Positions 1 through 7,484 of a DNA stretch of 46,949 nt are shown piece after piece (the first letter of the stretch is position 1; each line of letters starts with the position of its first letter). The notes below the pieces were generated by a model. It searched no databases. It had not been told where the DNA came from and saw only the letters and a list, made by a program, of their open reading frames with translations. This DNA is from an uncultured Oscillospiraceae bacterium (GTDB taxonomy: Bacteria > Bacillota > Clostridia > Oscillospirales > Ruminococcaceae). A program made the position numbers and the translations under genes. The DNA is taken from assembly GCA_900540595.1 (NCBI GenBank), contig UQGL01000019.1, positions 1 through 46,949 on the forward strand, read 5' to 3'.

Positions 1-55
1 CATTATTGGGAAATTTAATAGCATTGCCATTAGGAAAAAGATAACTTCCAGTTTG

Positions 56-93
56 CCGAGCCGACACGGAGGCTGCCGCAGCGGCTCGGTTTT
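56..93 (+). terminator. Rho-independent terminator of an upstream gene
   Basis: CCGAGCCG (56-63) and CGGCTCGG (82-89) form a perfect 8-bp stem, followed by TTTT. It would end a plus-strand transcript coming from before the window. Bases 1-55 show no coding signal that I can support. Confidence 0.75.
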
Positions 94-96
94 CCC

Positions 97-122
97 GGCG
101 GGGTGGGGGCACCCCGCCCTAC
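97..122 (-). repeat. REP-like palindrome (GTAGGG family)
   Basis: GGCGGGGTG (97-105) and CACCCCGCC (110-118) are followed by CTAC. On the minus strand this reads GTAG-GGCGGGGTG-hairpin, the same layout as repeats near 13.9 kb and 21.5 kb. It is one of several GTAGGG-headed palindromes between genes here. Bases 123-210 show nothing else recognisable. Confidence 0.6.
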
Positions 123-210
123 GCCTTATACTAAAAATGTGCCCGCGCGGCGGATACACCAAATCTAAACGCTTAATTTTAAACTCTACTCTCCAGCTTC
201 GCCTTCCGCA

Positions 211-239
211 TTGACACCTAATGCCGATGCGCTTATAAT
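211..239 (+). promoter_or_regulatory. Sigma-70 promoter of gltX
   Basis: A fully consensus promoter: TTGACA (211-216), 17 bases, TATAAT (234-239). Transcription would start near 246, and the AAAGGGG Shine-Dalgarno sequence precedes the gltX ATG at 278. No T-box or other leader structure fits in the roughly 30-base leader. Confidence 0.8.
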
Positions 240-277
240 AAAACTACTTACGCAACTTAGAAAAAGGGGAAATCACT

Positions 278-1720
278 ATGGCAAATGTTCGTACCCGCTT
301 TGCGCCGTCCCCCACAGGCTATATGCATGTAGGCAATCTGCGCACGGCTTTGTATACCTATCTGCAGGCGCGCCACAACGGCGGCACCTTTATCCTGCGC
401 ATTGAGGACACCGATCAGGGCCGTCTGGTCGAGGGTGCCACCGACATTATCTACAATACGCTGAAGGCCACCGGCCTGACGTGGGACGAGGGCCCCGACA
501 TCGGCGGCCCTGTCGGCCCCTATGTCCAGAGCGAGCGCATGGGCATGTTCAAGCAGTATGCCGAGCAGCTGGTCAAGGCCGGCAAGGCGTACTACTGCTT
601 CTGCACCGAGGAGCGCCTGAACGAGATGCACGAGGCCCAGCGCGCCGCCGGCGAGATGACCCACTATGACGGGCATTGCCGCAGCCTGAGCGCCGAGGAG
701 GTCGCCGCCAAGCTGGCCGCCGGGGAGCCGTATGTCATCCGCCAGAAGATCCCCGAGAGCGGCGTGGCCGGCTTTGACGATGTTGTCTACGGCCACATCG
801 AGGTCGATGTCAAGGAGCTGGACGACCAGATTCTGATCAAGACTGACGGCATGCCCACCTACAACTTTGCCAATGTCGTGGACGATCACCTGATGGGCAT
901 TACCCATGTCATCCGCGGCAGCGAGTATCTTTCCAGCACGCCCAAGTACAACCTGCTGTACGAGGCCTTTGGCTGGGAGAAGCCCATCTATATCCACTGC
1001 CCGCCCGTTATGAAGGACGCGCAGAACAAGCTGAGCAAGCGCAACGGCGATGCCAGCTATCAGGATTTGGTGGCCAAGGGCTACCTGCCCGCCGCCGTGC
1101 TGAACTATCTGCTGCTGCTGGGCTGGGCCCCCGAGGGCGAGCAGGAGATTTTCTCTCTCGATGAGATGATCAAGATCTGGGATCCGTCCCGCATCTCGAA
1201 GTCCCCCGCCATCTTTGACCCGCTCAAGCTGCGCGCCATCAACGCCGCCTACATCCGCGCCCTGCCGGCCGAGGAGTTCCGCCGTCTGGCCGACCCGTTC
1301 ATCGACAGTGCCGTACACTGCGACATCGACCGCGACCTGCTTTGCGCCAATTTGCAGCCCCGCTGCGAGGTGCTGGAGGATATTCCCCCGCAGCTCGATT
1401 TCTTTGATGCCGTGCTGCCCATTGATGCGGAAATGTACCGCAACAAGAAGCAGAAAACAACCCCCGAGTCCGCCAAAGAGGCCCTGACCGCGCTGCTGCC
1501 GGTGCTGGAGGCCCAGACCGACTGGACCCGCGATGCGATCTTTGAGGCCTGCAAAACACTGGCCGAGCAGATGGAAAAGAAGAACGGCTGGCTGCTGTTC
1601 CCCTTGGGCATCGCCCTGTCCGGCAAGGCCCGCACCCCCGGCGGCGGCACCGACCTTGCCGCCATGATGGGCCGCGAGGAGACCCTCAAGCGCGTGAAGG
1701 ACGCGCTGGGGAAGCTGTAA
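278..1720 (+). CDS. gltX: Glutamyl-tRNA synthetase
   Basis: This cytoplasmic class I aminoacyl-tRNA synthetase charges tRNA-Glu with glutamate. The 480 residues match the family's usual length. Near the N-terminus PSPTGYMHVGNLRTAL carries the HIGH signature as HVGN, and RIEDTDQ follows; KLSKRNGD near residue 250 is the KMSKS loop. The anticodon-binding helical domain fills the C-terminal third. The ATG at 278 follows a good ribosome site (AAGGGG) and a consensus promoter. In many Firmicutes this enzyme also misacylates tRNA-Gln for GatCAB; whether it does so here cannot be read from the sequence. The stop codon abuts the GTG start of the transposase-like gene, so the two may be co-translated. 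Confidence 0.97.
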   Translation: MANVRTRFAPSPTGYMHVGNLRTALYTYLQARHNGGTFILRIEDTDQGRLVEGATDIIYNTLKATGLTWDEGPDIGGPVGPYVQSERMGMFKQYAEQLVKAGKAYYCFCTEERLNEMHEAQRAAGEMTHYDGHCRSLSAEEVAAKLAAGEPYVIRQKIPESGVAGFDDVVYGHIEVDVKELDDQILIKTDGMPTYNFANVVDDHLMGITHVIRGSEYLSSTPKYNLLYEAFGWEKPIYIHCPPVMKDAQNKLSKRNGDASYQDLVAKGYLPAAVLNYLLLLGWAPEGEQEIFSLDEMIKIWDPSRISKSPAIFDPLKLRAINAAYIRALPAEEFRRLADPFIDSAVHCDIDRDLLCANLQPRCEVLEDIPPQLDFFDAVLPIDAEMYRNKKQKTTPESAKEALTALLPVLEAQTDWTRDAIFEACKTLAEQMEKKNGWLLFPLGIALSGKARTPGGGTDLAAMMGREETLKRVKDALGKL

Positions 1721-2212
1721 GTGGACAGTAGTTCACCCTTGCCCCGGCGAAAGATCGTTCGCTTGCCCGACTATGATTACAGTCAATGTGGCGCGTATTT
1801 TGTAACGCTGTGCACGGAAAATCGTGCAGAAATCTTGTCACAGATCGGTAGGGGCGGGGCTCTGCTCCGCCCGGTCGGGCGTATCGCTGAGCAGCTATTA
1901 CTGGATTTACCGCAGCATTACCCTGTGCAAATCGACAAGTATGTTGTTATGCCGAATCATCTGCATTGTATCCTGCGTATTACTGTGCCGTCCTCTGCGG
2001 TTTCTTTGAGCGGCATTGTCTGTGCCTACAAATCACTTACCACAAAGGCCGCCAATCAAGCTATGCAGACACCAGGCCGCAAGCTCTGGCAGCGCAGTTA
2101 CTATGAACACATTATCCGTGATGAGCCAGACTATCAAGAGATTTGGCAATACATAGACGAAAATCCGCAAAAGTGGGAAATTGACCGCTTTTATGGGAAA
2201 GGCACGCGATAA
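1721..2212 (+). CDS. REP-associated tyrosine transposase (RAYT), IS200-like Y1 family
   Basis: A 163-residue single-domain Y1 transposase. MPNHLHCI carries the HUH metal-binding pair (HLH), and the tyrosine of AYKSLTTKA is the likely nucleophile. The C-terminal block LWQRSYYEHIIRDEPDY ... YIDENPQKW is typical of RAYTs, which cut and join single-stranded DNA at REP hairpins and are usually single-copy domesticated genes. The start is GTG immediately after the gltX stop, with no gap and no separate ribosome site, suggesting translational coupling. Oddly, a REP-like palindrome lies inside the coding sequence in frame (encoding GRGGALLRP), and its exact inverse complement lies just downstream of the stop. 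Confidence 0.85.
   Translation: MDSSSPLPRRKIVRLPDYDYSQCGAYFVTLCTENRAEILSQIGRGGALLRPVGRIAEQLLLDLPQHYPVQIDKYVVMPNHLHCILRITVPSSAVSLSGIVCAYKSLTTKAANQAMQTPGRKLWQRSYYEHIIRDEPDYQEIWQYIDENPQKWEIDRFYGKGTR
1848..1872 (+). repeat. REP-like palindrome inside the RAYT coding sequence
   Basis: GTAGGGGCGGGGC is followed by TCTGCTCCGCCC. The GGGCGGGG and CTCCGCCC arms form a hairpin behind a GTAG head. The repeat is read in frame as GRGGALLRP. The 25 bases are exactly the reverse complement of 2227-2251. Confidence 0.85.
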
Positions 2213-2226
2213 CGGCAAGGTGCCAC

Positions 2227-2251
2227 GGGCGGAGCAGAGCCCCGCCCCTAC
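2227..2251 (-). repeat. REP-like palindrome downstream of RAYT, inverse of the internal copy
   Basis: The 25 bases are the perfect reverse complement of 1848-1872, ending CCCCTAC on the plus strand. It lies 14 bases after the RAYT stop. The two copies flank most of the gene in opposite orientation, the usual arrangement of REP pairs around a RAYT. Confidence 0.85.
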
Positions 2252-2264
2252 GATGCAATAAAGT

Positions 2265-2308
2265 AAAGAGGAGTTATACCCGGCACATGGGTATAACTCC
2301 TCTTTTTT
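2265..2308. terminator. Bidirectional Rho-independent terminator
   Basis: A 17-bp stem (2265-2281 with 2289-2305) has a 7-base loop (GGCACAT) and T-runs on both sides. It separates the convergent gltX-RAYT and Rrf2 genes. The Rrf2 stop codon overlaps its right edge. Confidence 0.9.
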
Positions 2309-2739
2309 CAAATCACATAATCATTTCCCGGCTGGGAGGTGTTGACCAGGTCGGCAAGCGTAATGCCGTCAAAATAGTCGTTGATCATCGTGTTCAGCTT
2401 GCGCCACATCGGCAGGGTGCGGCACTCGCTCATGCGGCGGCACTCGATCGGGTTCTGCTCCAGACAGGCCACCGGGGCCAGGCCCCCTTCTGTCAGGCGC
2501 AGGATGCTGCCCACGGTGTACTCCTCGGGCGACCGGGTCAGGCGGTAGCCGCCGGACTTGCCGCGCAGCCCCTGCAGATACCGCTCCTTGACAAGGCTTT
2601 TTACGATCGCCTCCAGATATTTTTCAGAAATTTCCTGCCGCGCGGCGATCTCCTTTAAGGGAATGTAGCCGTCGTGCTGATGCTCCGCTATGTCGATCAT
2701 GACACGCAGCGCATAACGGCCCTTCGTTGAAATCATCAT
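2308..2739 (-). CDS. Rrf2 family transcriptional regulator (IscR/CymR type)
   Basis: The 143-residue winged-helix repressor begins MISTKGRYALRVMIDIA. The HTH region is PLKEIAARQEISEKYLEAI, and LRGKSGGYRL is the Rrf2 wing. Three cysteines lie in ACLEQNPIECRRMSEC, where IscR holds an Fe-S cluster, but the spacing (C-X7-C-X5-C) is slightly wider than IscR's C-X5-C-X5-C. The gene is divergent from cysK, and in Bacillus the Rrf2 protein CymR is the master repressor of cysteine metabolism, so control of cysK and metY is the natural inference. It could instead be an IscR-type cluster sensor. The first ATG has AAAGGAG nine bases upstream. Confidence 0.9.
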   Translation of the reverse strand: MMISTKGRYALRVMIDIAEHQHDGYIPLKEIAARQEISEKYLEAIVKSLVKERYLQGLRGKSGGYRLTRSPEEYTVGSILRLTEGGLAPVACLEQNPIECRRMSECRTLPMWRKLNTMINDYFDGITLADLVNTSQPGNDYVI

Positions 2740-2823
2740 GGTTGGATGCTCCTTTGGGCATGGGCACAGCCCCCGGCCTGCGGTGCGCAGGGTCGGCGGG
2801 CTGCCCTTGTTTTTCTTATTCCT

Positions 2824-2852
2824 ATTATATAGATTGGTTAATGGGAAAGCAA
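2824..2852 (-). promoter_or_regulatory. Promoter of the Rrf2 gene
   Basis: On the minus strand TTGCTT (2847-2852) and TATAAT (2824-2829) are separated by 17 bases. GGGAAA (plus strand 2843-2848) overlaps the -35; a similar GGGAAA lies at 2906-2911 beside the cysK -35, so the two divergent promoters may share a short operator element. Confidence 0.6.
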
Positions 2853-2891
2853 GCTGTTTTGCAGAAAAATATTTGCAAAAATTCCCTATTT

Positions 2892-2940
2892 CCCTATTGA
2901 CAAACGGGAAAATATGTTGTACAATCCTATCAACCTACAA
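2892..2940 (+). promoter_or_regulatory. cysK promoter with blocks shared with metY
   Basis: TTGACA (2897-2902), 17 bases, TACAAT (2920-2925). Two 11-base blocks, CCCTATTGACA (2892-2902) and TCAACCTACAA (2930-2940), recur unchanged in the metY promoter on the other strand at 15745-15735 and 15707-15697, with the same 27-base gap. TTTCCC (2889-2894) and GGGAAA (2906-2911) also form an inverted repeat over the -35. The arrangement suggests a common regulator, most simply the adjacent Rrf2 protein. Confidence 0.75.
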
Positions 2941-2957
2941 GAAAGGTATGAATAGAT

Positions 2958-3008
2958 ATGCGAAAGGGCTTTGCACCGTACCCGCGATGTCGCCGTCAGA
3001 TGCTGTGA
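2958..3008 (+). CDS. Possible 16-codon leader peptide upstream of cysK
   Basis: The short ORF MRKGFAPYPRCRRQML lies in the cysK leader, preceded by AAGAAAGG at 2939-2946 (11 bases away, rather far). It contains one Cys in an RC-x-R context, reminiscent of the RCGR in the much stronger metY leader ORF. Unlike metY, no terminator hairpin lies between this ORF and cysK, so any attenuation would have to be translational. An overlapping frame starting at 2948 is also open. I consider this only a candidate. Confidence 0.25.
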   Translation: MRKGFAPYPRCRRQML

Positions 3009-3059
3009 CTGCATGTTTGCCCCGATTTATAAACAGAAATGACGATGGAGGAACCTATC

Positions 3060-3992
3060 ATGAGCAAGATCTACACTTCCGCTGACCAGCTGATCGGCCG
3101 CACGCCCCTGCTGGAGCTTACGCATATCGAGGCCGCCGAGGGCCTGCAGGCCAAGATCCTTGGCAAGCTGGAGTATTTCAACCCCGCCGGCTCCGTCAAG
3201 GACCGTATCGCCAAGGCGATGATCGACGATGCCGAGGCCTCCGGCAAGCTGAAGCCCGGCTCGGTCATTATTGAGCCGACCTCCGGCAACACCGGCATTG
3301 GTCTGGCCAGCGTGGCGGCTGCCCGCGGCTACCGCATCATCATCGTCATGCCCGAGACGATGAGCGTTGAGCGCCGCCAGCTGATGAAGGCCTACGGCGC
3401 CGAGCTGGTGCTGACTGACGGTGCCAAGGGCATGAAGGGTGCCATCGCCAAGGCGGACGAGCTGGCCAGGGAGATCCCCAACAGCTTTGTACCCGGCCAG
3501 TTTGTGAACCCGGCCAACCCCGATGCACACAAGCGCACCACCGGCCCTGAGATCTGGGAGGACACCGATGGAAAGGTCGATATTTTTGTGGCCGGTGTCG
3601 GCACCGGCGGCACCGTGACCGGCGTGGGCGAGTACCTCAAGAGCCAGAACCCCGCCGTCAAGGTCGTGGCTGTCGAGCCTGCCACCTCCCCCGTGCTGAG
3701 CAAGGGTGTGGCCGGTGCGCACAAGATTCAGGGCATCGGCGCAGGCTTTGTACCCGATGTACTGAACACCAAGGTCTATGACGAGGTCATCCCCGTTGCC
3801 AACGAGGACGCCTTTGCCGCCGGCAAGCTGGTCGGCCACCGCGAGGGCGTGCTGGTCGGCATCTCCTCCGGCGCGGCCGTCTGGGCCGCCATCGAGCTGG
3901 CCAAGCGCCCCGAGAACAAGGGCAAGACCATCGTGGCGCTGCTGCCCGACACCGGCGACCGCTACCTGTCCACCCCGCTGTTTGCAGACTGA
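3060..3992 (+). CDS. cysK: Cysteine synthase A (O-acetylserine sulfhydrylase)
   Basis: A cytoplasmic PLP enzyme that makes L-cysteine from O-acetylserine and sulfide. The 310 residues match CysK length. The PLP lysine is in [13 protein letters not shown], the substrate loop is [10 protein letters not shown], and the phosphate-binding glycine motif is [13 protein letters not shown] chose the ATG at 3060 (MSKIYTS) because GGAGGAA ends seven bases before it; an ATG at 3039 lacks such a site. The gene is divergent from an Rrf2 regulator; in Bacillus CysK itself acts as the sensor partner of the Rrf2 protein CymR. Expression probably falls with ample cysteine. Confidence 0.96.
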   Translation: MSKIYTSADQLIGRTPLLELTHIEAAEGLQAKILGKLEYFNPAGSVKDRIAKAMIDDAEASGKLKPGSVIIEPTSGNTGIGLASVAAARGYRIIIVMPETMSVERRQLMKAYGAELVLTDGAKGMKGAIAKADELAREIPNSFVPGQFVNPANPDAHKRTTGPEIWEDTDGKVDIFVAGVGTGGTVTGVGEYLKSQNPAVKVVAVEPATSPVLSKGVAGAHKIQGIGAGFVPDVLNTKVYDEVIPVANEDAFAAGKLVGHREGVLVGISSGAAVWAAIELAKRPENKGKTIVALLPDTGDRYLSTPLFAD

Positions 3993-4022
3993 TTGCATAC
4001 GGGCTGAAATTTTGCTATAATA

Positions 4023-4054
4023 AGCGCGGCAGATGTTTGTCTGCCGCGCTTTTT
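4023..4054 (+). terminator. Terminator of cysK
   Basis: An 11-bp stem AGCGCGGCAGA / TCTGCCGCGCT with a 6-base loop is followed by a T-run. It lies just upstream of the mnmA ribosome site, so mnmA is probably expressed from read-through or a weak promoter that I cannot place. Confidence 0.85.
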
Positions 4055-4077
4055 GGATTTTTAATGGGAGGCTTCCT

Positions 4078-5157
4078 ATGTCAAACACCCCCGGCGTATT
4101 GATCGCCATGAGCGGCGGCGTGGACAGCACCGTCGCTGCCTACCTGATGAAGCAGGCGGGCTACCGCTGCATGGGCGCGACGATGCGCCTGTACCAGAAC
4201 GAGGATTTGGGGCAGAGCGGTTTCCACACCTGCTGCTCTGCCAAGGATGTTGAGGACGCCGCCGAGGTCGCGTTCCAGCTCGACATTCCCTTCGAGGTCG
4301 TGAACTACACCGAGGATTTCCGCGAGAAGGTCATTGAGAAGTTCATTGCGACCTATGAGGCCGGCGGCACGCCGAACCCCTGCATCGACTGCAACCGCAC
4401 GATGAAATTTGACAAGATGCTGGATTTTGCCCGGGCGCACGGGTTGGATTATGTGGTCACCGGCCACTATGCCCGCATTGAGCAGGACCCCGAGACAGGC
4501 CGCTGGCTGCTGAAAAAAGCACTGTACACCGACAAGGACCAGAGCTATGTGCTGTATGCGCTGACGCAGGACCAGCTTGCCCACACAAAGTTCCCGCTGG
4601 GCGGCATAGACAAGCCTTCCATCCGCAAAATTGCCGAGGAGCAGGGCTTCTGCAACGCCCGCAAGCATGACAGTCAGGACATCTGCTTTGTGCCGGACGG
4701 CGATTATGTCGGCTTTATGGAGCGCTACACCGGCAAATATTACCCGGACGGCGATTTTATTGACCTTGACGGCAGGGTCGTGGGCCGCCATCACGGCGCG
4801 GTGCGCTACACCTGCGGCCAGCGCAAGGGGCTGGGGCTGGCGATGGGCGCACCGGTCTATGTCTGCGGCAAGGACATGGAGAAAAACACCGTCACAGTTG
4901 GCCCCGAGAGCGCGCTCTTTACGATCACGCTTGTAGCGGGGGATTTCAACTGGATCTCGATCCCTGCGCTGACCGGCCCGATGCACATCAAGGCCAAGGC
5001 CCGCTACCGCCAGACCGAGCAGCCCGCCACCGTGCGCCCGCTGGACAATGGCCTTGTGCAGGTCGTGTTTGACGAGCCGCAGCGCGCCATCACCCGCGGT
5101 CAGGCCGTTGTGCTCTACGATGGGGATGTCGTTGTCGGCGGAGGCACGATCTTATAA
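4078..5157 (+). CDS. mnmA: tRNA 2-thiouridylase MnmA
   Basis: This enzyme thiolates U34 of tRNA-Lys, -Glu and -Gln using persulfide sulfur. The 359 residues fit the family. AMSGGVDSTVAAYLM is the PP-loop ATP-binding motif, PNPCIDCNRTMKF holds the first catalytic Cys, and SQDICFVPDGDY holds the second; VVTGHYAR and KDQSYVLYAL are family signatures. The start at 4078 follows GGGAGG; an earlier in-frame ATG at 4033 lies in the cysK terminator. Its neighbour cysK links it to sulfur supply, though a desulfurase gene is not in view. Confidence 0.96.
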   Translation: MSNTPGVLIAMSGGVDSTVAAYLMKQAGYRCMGATMRLYQNEDLGQSGFHTCCSAKDVEDAAEVAFQLDIPFEVVNYTEDFREKVIEKFIATYEAGGTPNPCIDCNRTMKFDKMLDFARAHGLDYVVTGHYARIEQDPETGRWLLKKALYTDKDQSYVLYALTQDQLAHTKFPLGGIDKPSIRKIAEEQGFCNARKHDSQDICFVPDGDYVGFMERYTGKYYPDGDFIDLDGRVVGRHHGAVRYTCGQRKGLGLAMGAPVYVCGKDMEKNTVTVGPESALFTITLVAGDFNWISIPALTGPMHIKAKARYRQTEQPATVRPLDNGLVQVVFDEPQRAITRGQAVVLYDGDVVVGGGTIL

Positions 5158-5171
5158 GCACCAACATAAAA

Positions 5172-5205
5172 GACGCAGCCGAGGAAAACTCAGCTGCGCC
5201 TTTTT
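5172..5205. terminator. Terminator between mnmA and the cyclophilin gene
   Basis: GACGCAGCCGAG (5172-5183) and CTCAGCTGCGCC (5189-5200) form an imperfect stem with a 5-base loop, followed by TTTTT. It serves the convergent mnmA and, less strongly, the minus-strand gene. Confidence 0.75.
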
Positions 5206-5217
5206 GATTTTATGAAA

Positions 5218-5688
5218 TCAGACGATCTCGACCTTCTCCATGACAACGGGGGTCTTGGGCTTGTCGTTCCAGTCGGTCGCAACGGCTGCGATCTCGTCCA
5301 CGACCTCAATGCCGTTCACGACATGGCCGAAGGCGGCATAGCTGCCGTCCAGATGCGGGGCATCCTGATGCATGATGAAGAACTGGCTGCCGGCCGAGTT
5401 GGGATCCATCGAGCGGGCCATGCTGATGACGCCGCGGGTGTGCTTGATGGGGTTGGCAACGCCGTTCTGCAGGAACTCGCCCTTGATGTGCCAGCCGGGG
5501 CCGCCCATGCCGGTGCCCTGCGGGTCGCCGCCCTGAATCATAAAGCCCGAGATGACGCGGTGGAAGGTCAGGCCGTTGTAGAAGCCCTGCTTGACGAGCT
5601 TCTCAAAGTTCTCGCAGGTGATGGGGGCTGCGCTGTGGTCCAGCTCAAGGTCGATGGTCTTGCCGTTTTGCATGGTGATACGAATCAT
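5218..5688 (-). CDS. ppiB: Peptidyl-prolyl cis-trans isomerase, cyclophilin type
   Basis: A single cyclophilin domain of 156 residues without signal peptide, so a cytoplasmic proline isomerase that aids protein folding. The catalytic core FHRVISGFMIQGGDPQG and the later SAGSQFFIMHQDAPHLDG contain the Arg, Phe, Gln and His of the active site. The tail DWNDKPKTPVVMEKVEIV is typical of short bacterial PpiB proteins. Its ATG overlaps the stop of the upstream phospholipase-like gene as ATGA, so the two are likely translated together. Confidence 0.93.
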   Translation of the reverse strand: MIRITMQNGKTIDLELDHSAAPITCENFEKLVKQGFYNGLTFHRVISGFMIQGGDPQGTGMGGPGWHIKGEFLQNGVANPIKHTRGVISMARSMDPNSAGSQFFIMHQDAPHLDGSYAAFGHVVNGIEVVDEIAAVATDWNDKPKTPVVMEKVEIV

Positions 5689-6617
5689 ACGATGGTCTCC
5701 TTTTCCGTTGGTTGATTTTGTGTTTCCGGGTCACTCTCCGGGGTGGCGATGCCCTTGGTGTAGCTCATGCTGCCGAGCTTCTCGGCAAATTCAGCGGGGG
5801 TCAGCTTATCCATCCAGTAAAGCAGCGCCGCCCCCATAAACTGCTCACTGCGCAGGGTCGCGCGGGGCAGCAGGGCAAACAGGCCGCCGTCCCGCACCGT
5901 GCCGGTGAAGGGGTCGGTCCATTCGTCCGGCAGGCGAGCATCCAGCTGCCGGGGCGACACATGGCCCGTGATGAAGCCGCGCCCGCCGAACAGCGGCTCG
6001 ATGAGCCAGAACAGCACCCTGCGCACGCCGTGGCGGCTGGGGAAAAGCCCGCGCAGCCGGTAGGTGTGCCAGAATGCGTCCGCCAGATATTCCACAGGAA
6101 TATCCTCGCCGTAGGTTTCCAGCAGGCAGGTGTGCAGCAGCGCCGTGACATCGGCCAGCTCTTCACCGGTGGGCAGCGGGCTGACATCCTCGACCGGAAC
6201 CAGACTGGAGCCGGTGTCCTCGGCATGGAGGGTAGAGTCGAGCGCGATCTCCAAATAGCCGTGCCCGCCCTTGCCGGCATAGGGGCAGCCGGGCTTGCAC
6301 ATGGCATAAATGAAGGGATGCACCACGGTGTCGGCGGCATAGTGGCTTAAAAAGCCGAGTGCGTACTCCACCTGCGGGCGGGTCTTGACATTGGCGCAAA
6401 GGCTGCGCAGGAACGCGCCCGTCTTTTCCTCATGCATACGGTTGCCCAGCCCCGGCAGGTCGTAGTGGCGCTTTGCGCGCTTTTTCCAGACCTCGTAGCA
6501 AAAAAAGCTGTCCGGGCCGTTGGCCCCGGCCGCAAACGCCGCCGGGCACTGGATCTTATAATGGATCGCCTCCGCCGCCTTATGGGCGGTGCGCACATGG
6601 GTATAGCCTTCCGGCAT
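5685..6617 (-). CDS. Zinc-dependent phospholipase C family protein
   Basis: A 310-residue protein of the PF00882 type. Zn-site candidates include the His of MPEGYTHV and RTAHKA near the N-terminus, the GANGPDSFF loop, and the helix LGFLSHYAADTVVHPFIY with its H-x6-H spacing. No signal peptide is evident, so an intracellular or membrane-associated hydrolase is possible; substrate unknown. Clostridial homologues are common and mostly uncharacterised. I moved the start from 6635 to the ATG at 6617 because AAAGGGG lies seven bases upstream. It is followed by the cyclophilin gene with an ATGA overlap. Confidence 0.8.
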   Translation of the reverse strand: MPEGYTHVRTAHKAAEAIHYKIQCPAAFAAGANGPDSFFCYEVWKKRAKRHYDLPGLGNRMHEEKTGAFLRSLCANVKTRPQVEYALGFLSHYAADTVVHPFIYAMCKPGCPYAGKGGHGYLEIALDSTLHAEDTGSSLVPVEDVSPLPTGEELADVTALLHTCLLETYGEDIPVEYLADAFWHTYRLRGLFPSRHGVRRVLFWLIEPLFGGRGFITGHVSPRQLDARLPDEWTDPFTGTVRDGGLFALLPRATLRSEQFMGAALLYWMDKLTPAEFAEKLGSMSYTKGIATPESDPETQNQPTEKETIV

Positions 6618-6711
6618 AAAGTGTCCCCTTTCCATGGATGAGCTTATCAGTAATTGTACCGCGCGGCAGGGAAAAAGTCAAATTGGAAAACACCGCGCGG
6701 GTGCCGTCATC

Positions 6712-6740
6712 TCGACATTTTTACGCAAATCTGATATAAT
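6712..6740 (+). promoter_or_regulatory. Promoter of the ABC exporter operon
   Basis: TCGACA (6712-6717), 17 bases, TATAAT (6735-6740). ACCGCGCGG occurs twice just upstream, at about 6659 and 6692, as a direct repeat of unknown meaning. Confidence 0.7.
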
Positions 6741-6776
6741 AAAATGTATCTATAGCCTTACAGGGGGAATTTCAGC

Positions 6777-7484
6777 ATGCCGCAGCCGTTTGTGTTGTTT
6801 GACAATGTGTGTAAATATTATCAGATGGGTGAAACGCGGATCGCCGCGTCCGACCATGTCAGCTTTGAGATCGAAAAGGGCGAGTTCTGCGTCATCCTCG
6901 GCCCCTCGGGCGCAGGCAAGACCACCGTGCTGAATATGCTGGGCGGCATGGACACCTGCGATGAGGGCACGATCCTGCTGGACGGCGAAAAGGTCAGCAG
7001 CTTTGATAAAAAGCGGCTGACGACCTACCGCCGGTATGATGTGGGCTTTGTCTTTCAGTTCTACAATCTGGTGCAGAACCTGACCGCGCGGGAAAATGTC
7101 GAGCTGGCCGCTGAGATCTGCCGCGACCCGCTGGACGCCGACACCGTGCTGGACGAGGTGGGGCTGGCGGACCGAAAGAACAACTTCCCGGCGCAGCTTT
7201 CGGGCGGTGAGCAGCAGCGTGTTTCGATTGCCCGCGCGCTGGCCAAAAACCCGAAGATTCTGCTCTGCGATGAGCCCACCGGCGCACTGGACTACAAGAC
7301 CGGCAAGCAGGTGCTGGCGCTGCTGCAGGCTACCTGCCGCAGGCAGGGCCGCACGGTCATCGTCATCACCCACAACAGCGCGCTGGCCGCCATGGCAGAC
7401 CGGGTCATCCGCATCAACAGCGGCCGCGTGGTTGACCAGACGGTGAACCCTGCCCCCACCCCTGTGGAAAGGATTGAATGGTAA
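6777..7484 (+). CDS. ABC transporter ATP-binding protein, MacB/LolD type
   Basis: The 235-residue ATPase energises the FtsX-like permease encoded next. Walker A is GPSGAGKTT, the Q-loop is [18 protein letters not shown], the signature is LSGGEQQR, Walker B is [12 protein letters not shown], and the H-loop is [11 protein letters not shown]. The family drives mechanotransmission rather than classic import: substrates include lipoproteins, peptides or cell-wall regulators. The stop codon TAA abuts the ATG of the permease (no gap), so the two are translationally coupled. Confidence 0.95.
   Translation: MPQPFVLFDNVCKYYQMGETRIAASDHVSFEIEKGEFCVILGPSGAGKTTVLNMLGGMDTCDEGTILLDGEKVSSFDKKRLTTYRRYDVGFVFQFYNLVQNLTARENVELAAEICRDPLDADTVLDEVGLADRKNNFPAQLSGGEQQRVSIARALAKNPKILLCDEPTGALDYKTGKQVLALLQATCRRQGRTVIVITHNSALAAMADRVIRINSGRVVDQTVNPAPTPVERIEW

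Noticed and set aside
257..1318. 353-codon open frame on the minus strand inside gltX
   Set aside because: It is a low-complexity shadow (Val/Leu/Gly-rich) of the gltX third codon positions in GC-rich DNA; no ribosome site or family resemblance. The same applies to long opposite-strand frames in mnmA, the ABC permease, metY, pyrG and the membrane genes.
2926..3059. Cysteine- or SAM-type riboswitch in the cysK leader
   Set aside because: The 130-base leader has no long conserved helices or terminator that I can identify, and no T-box sequence is visible.
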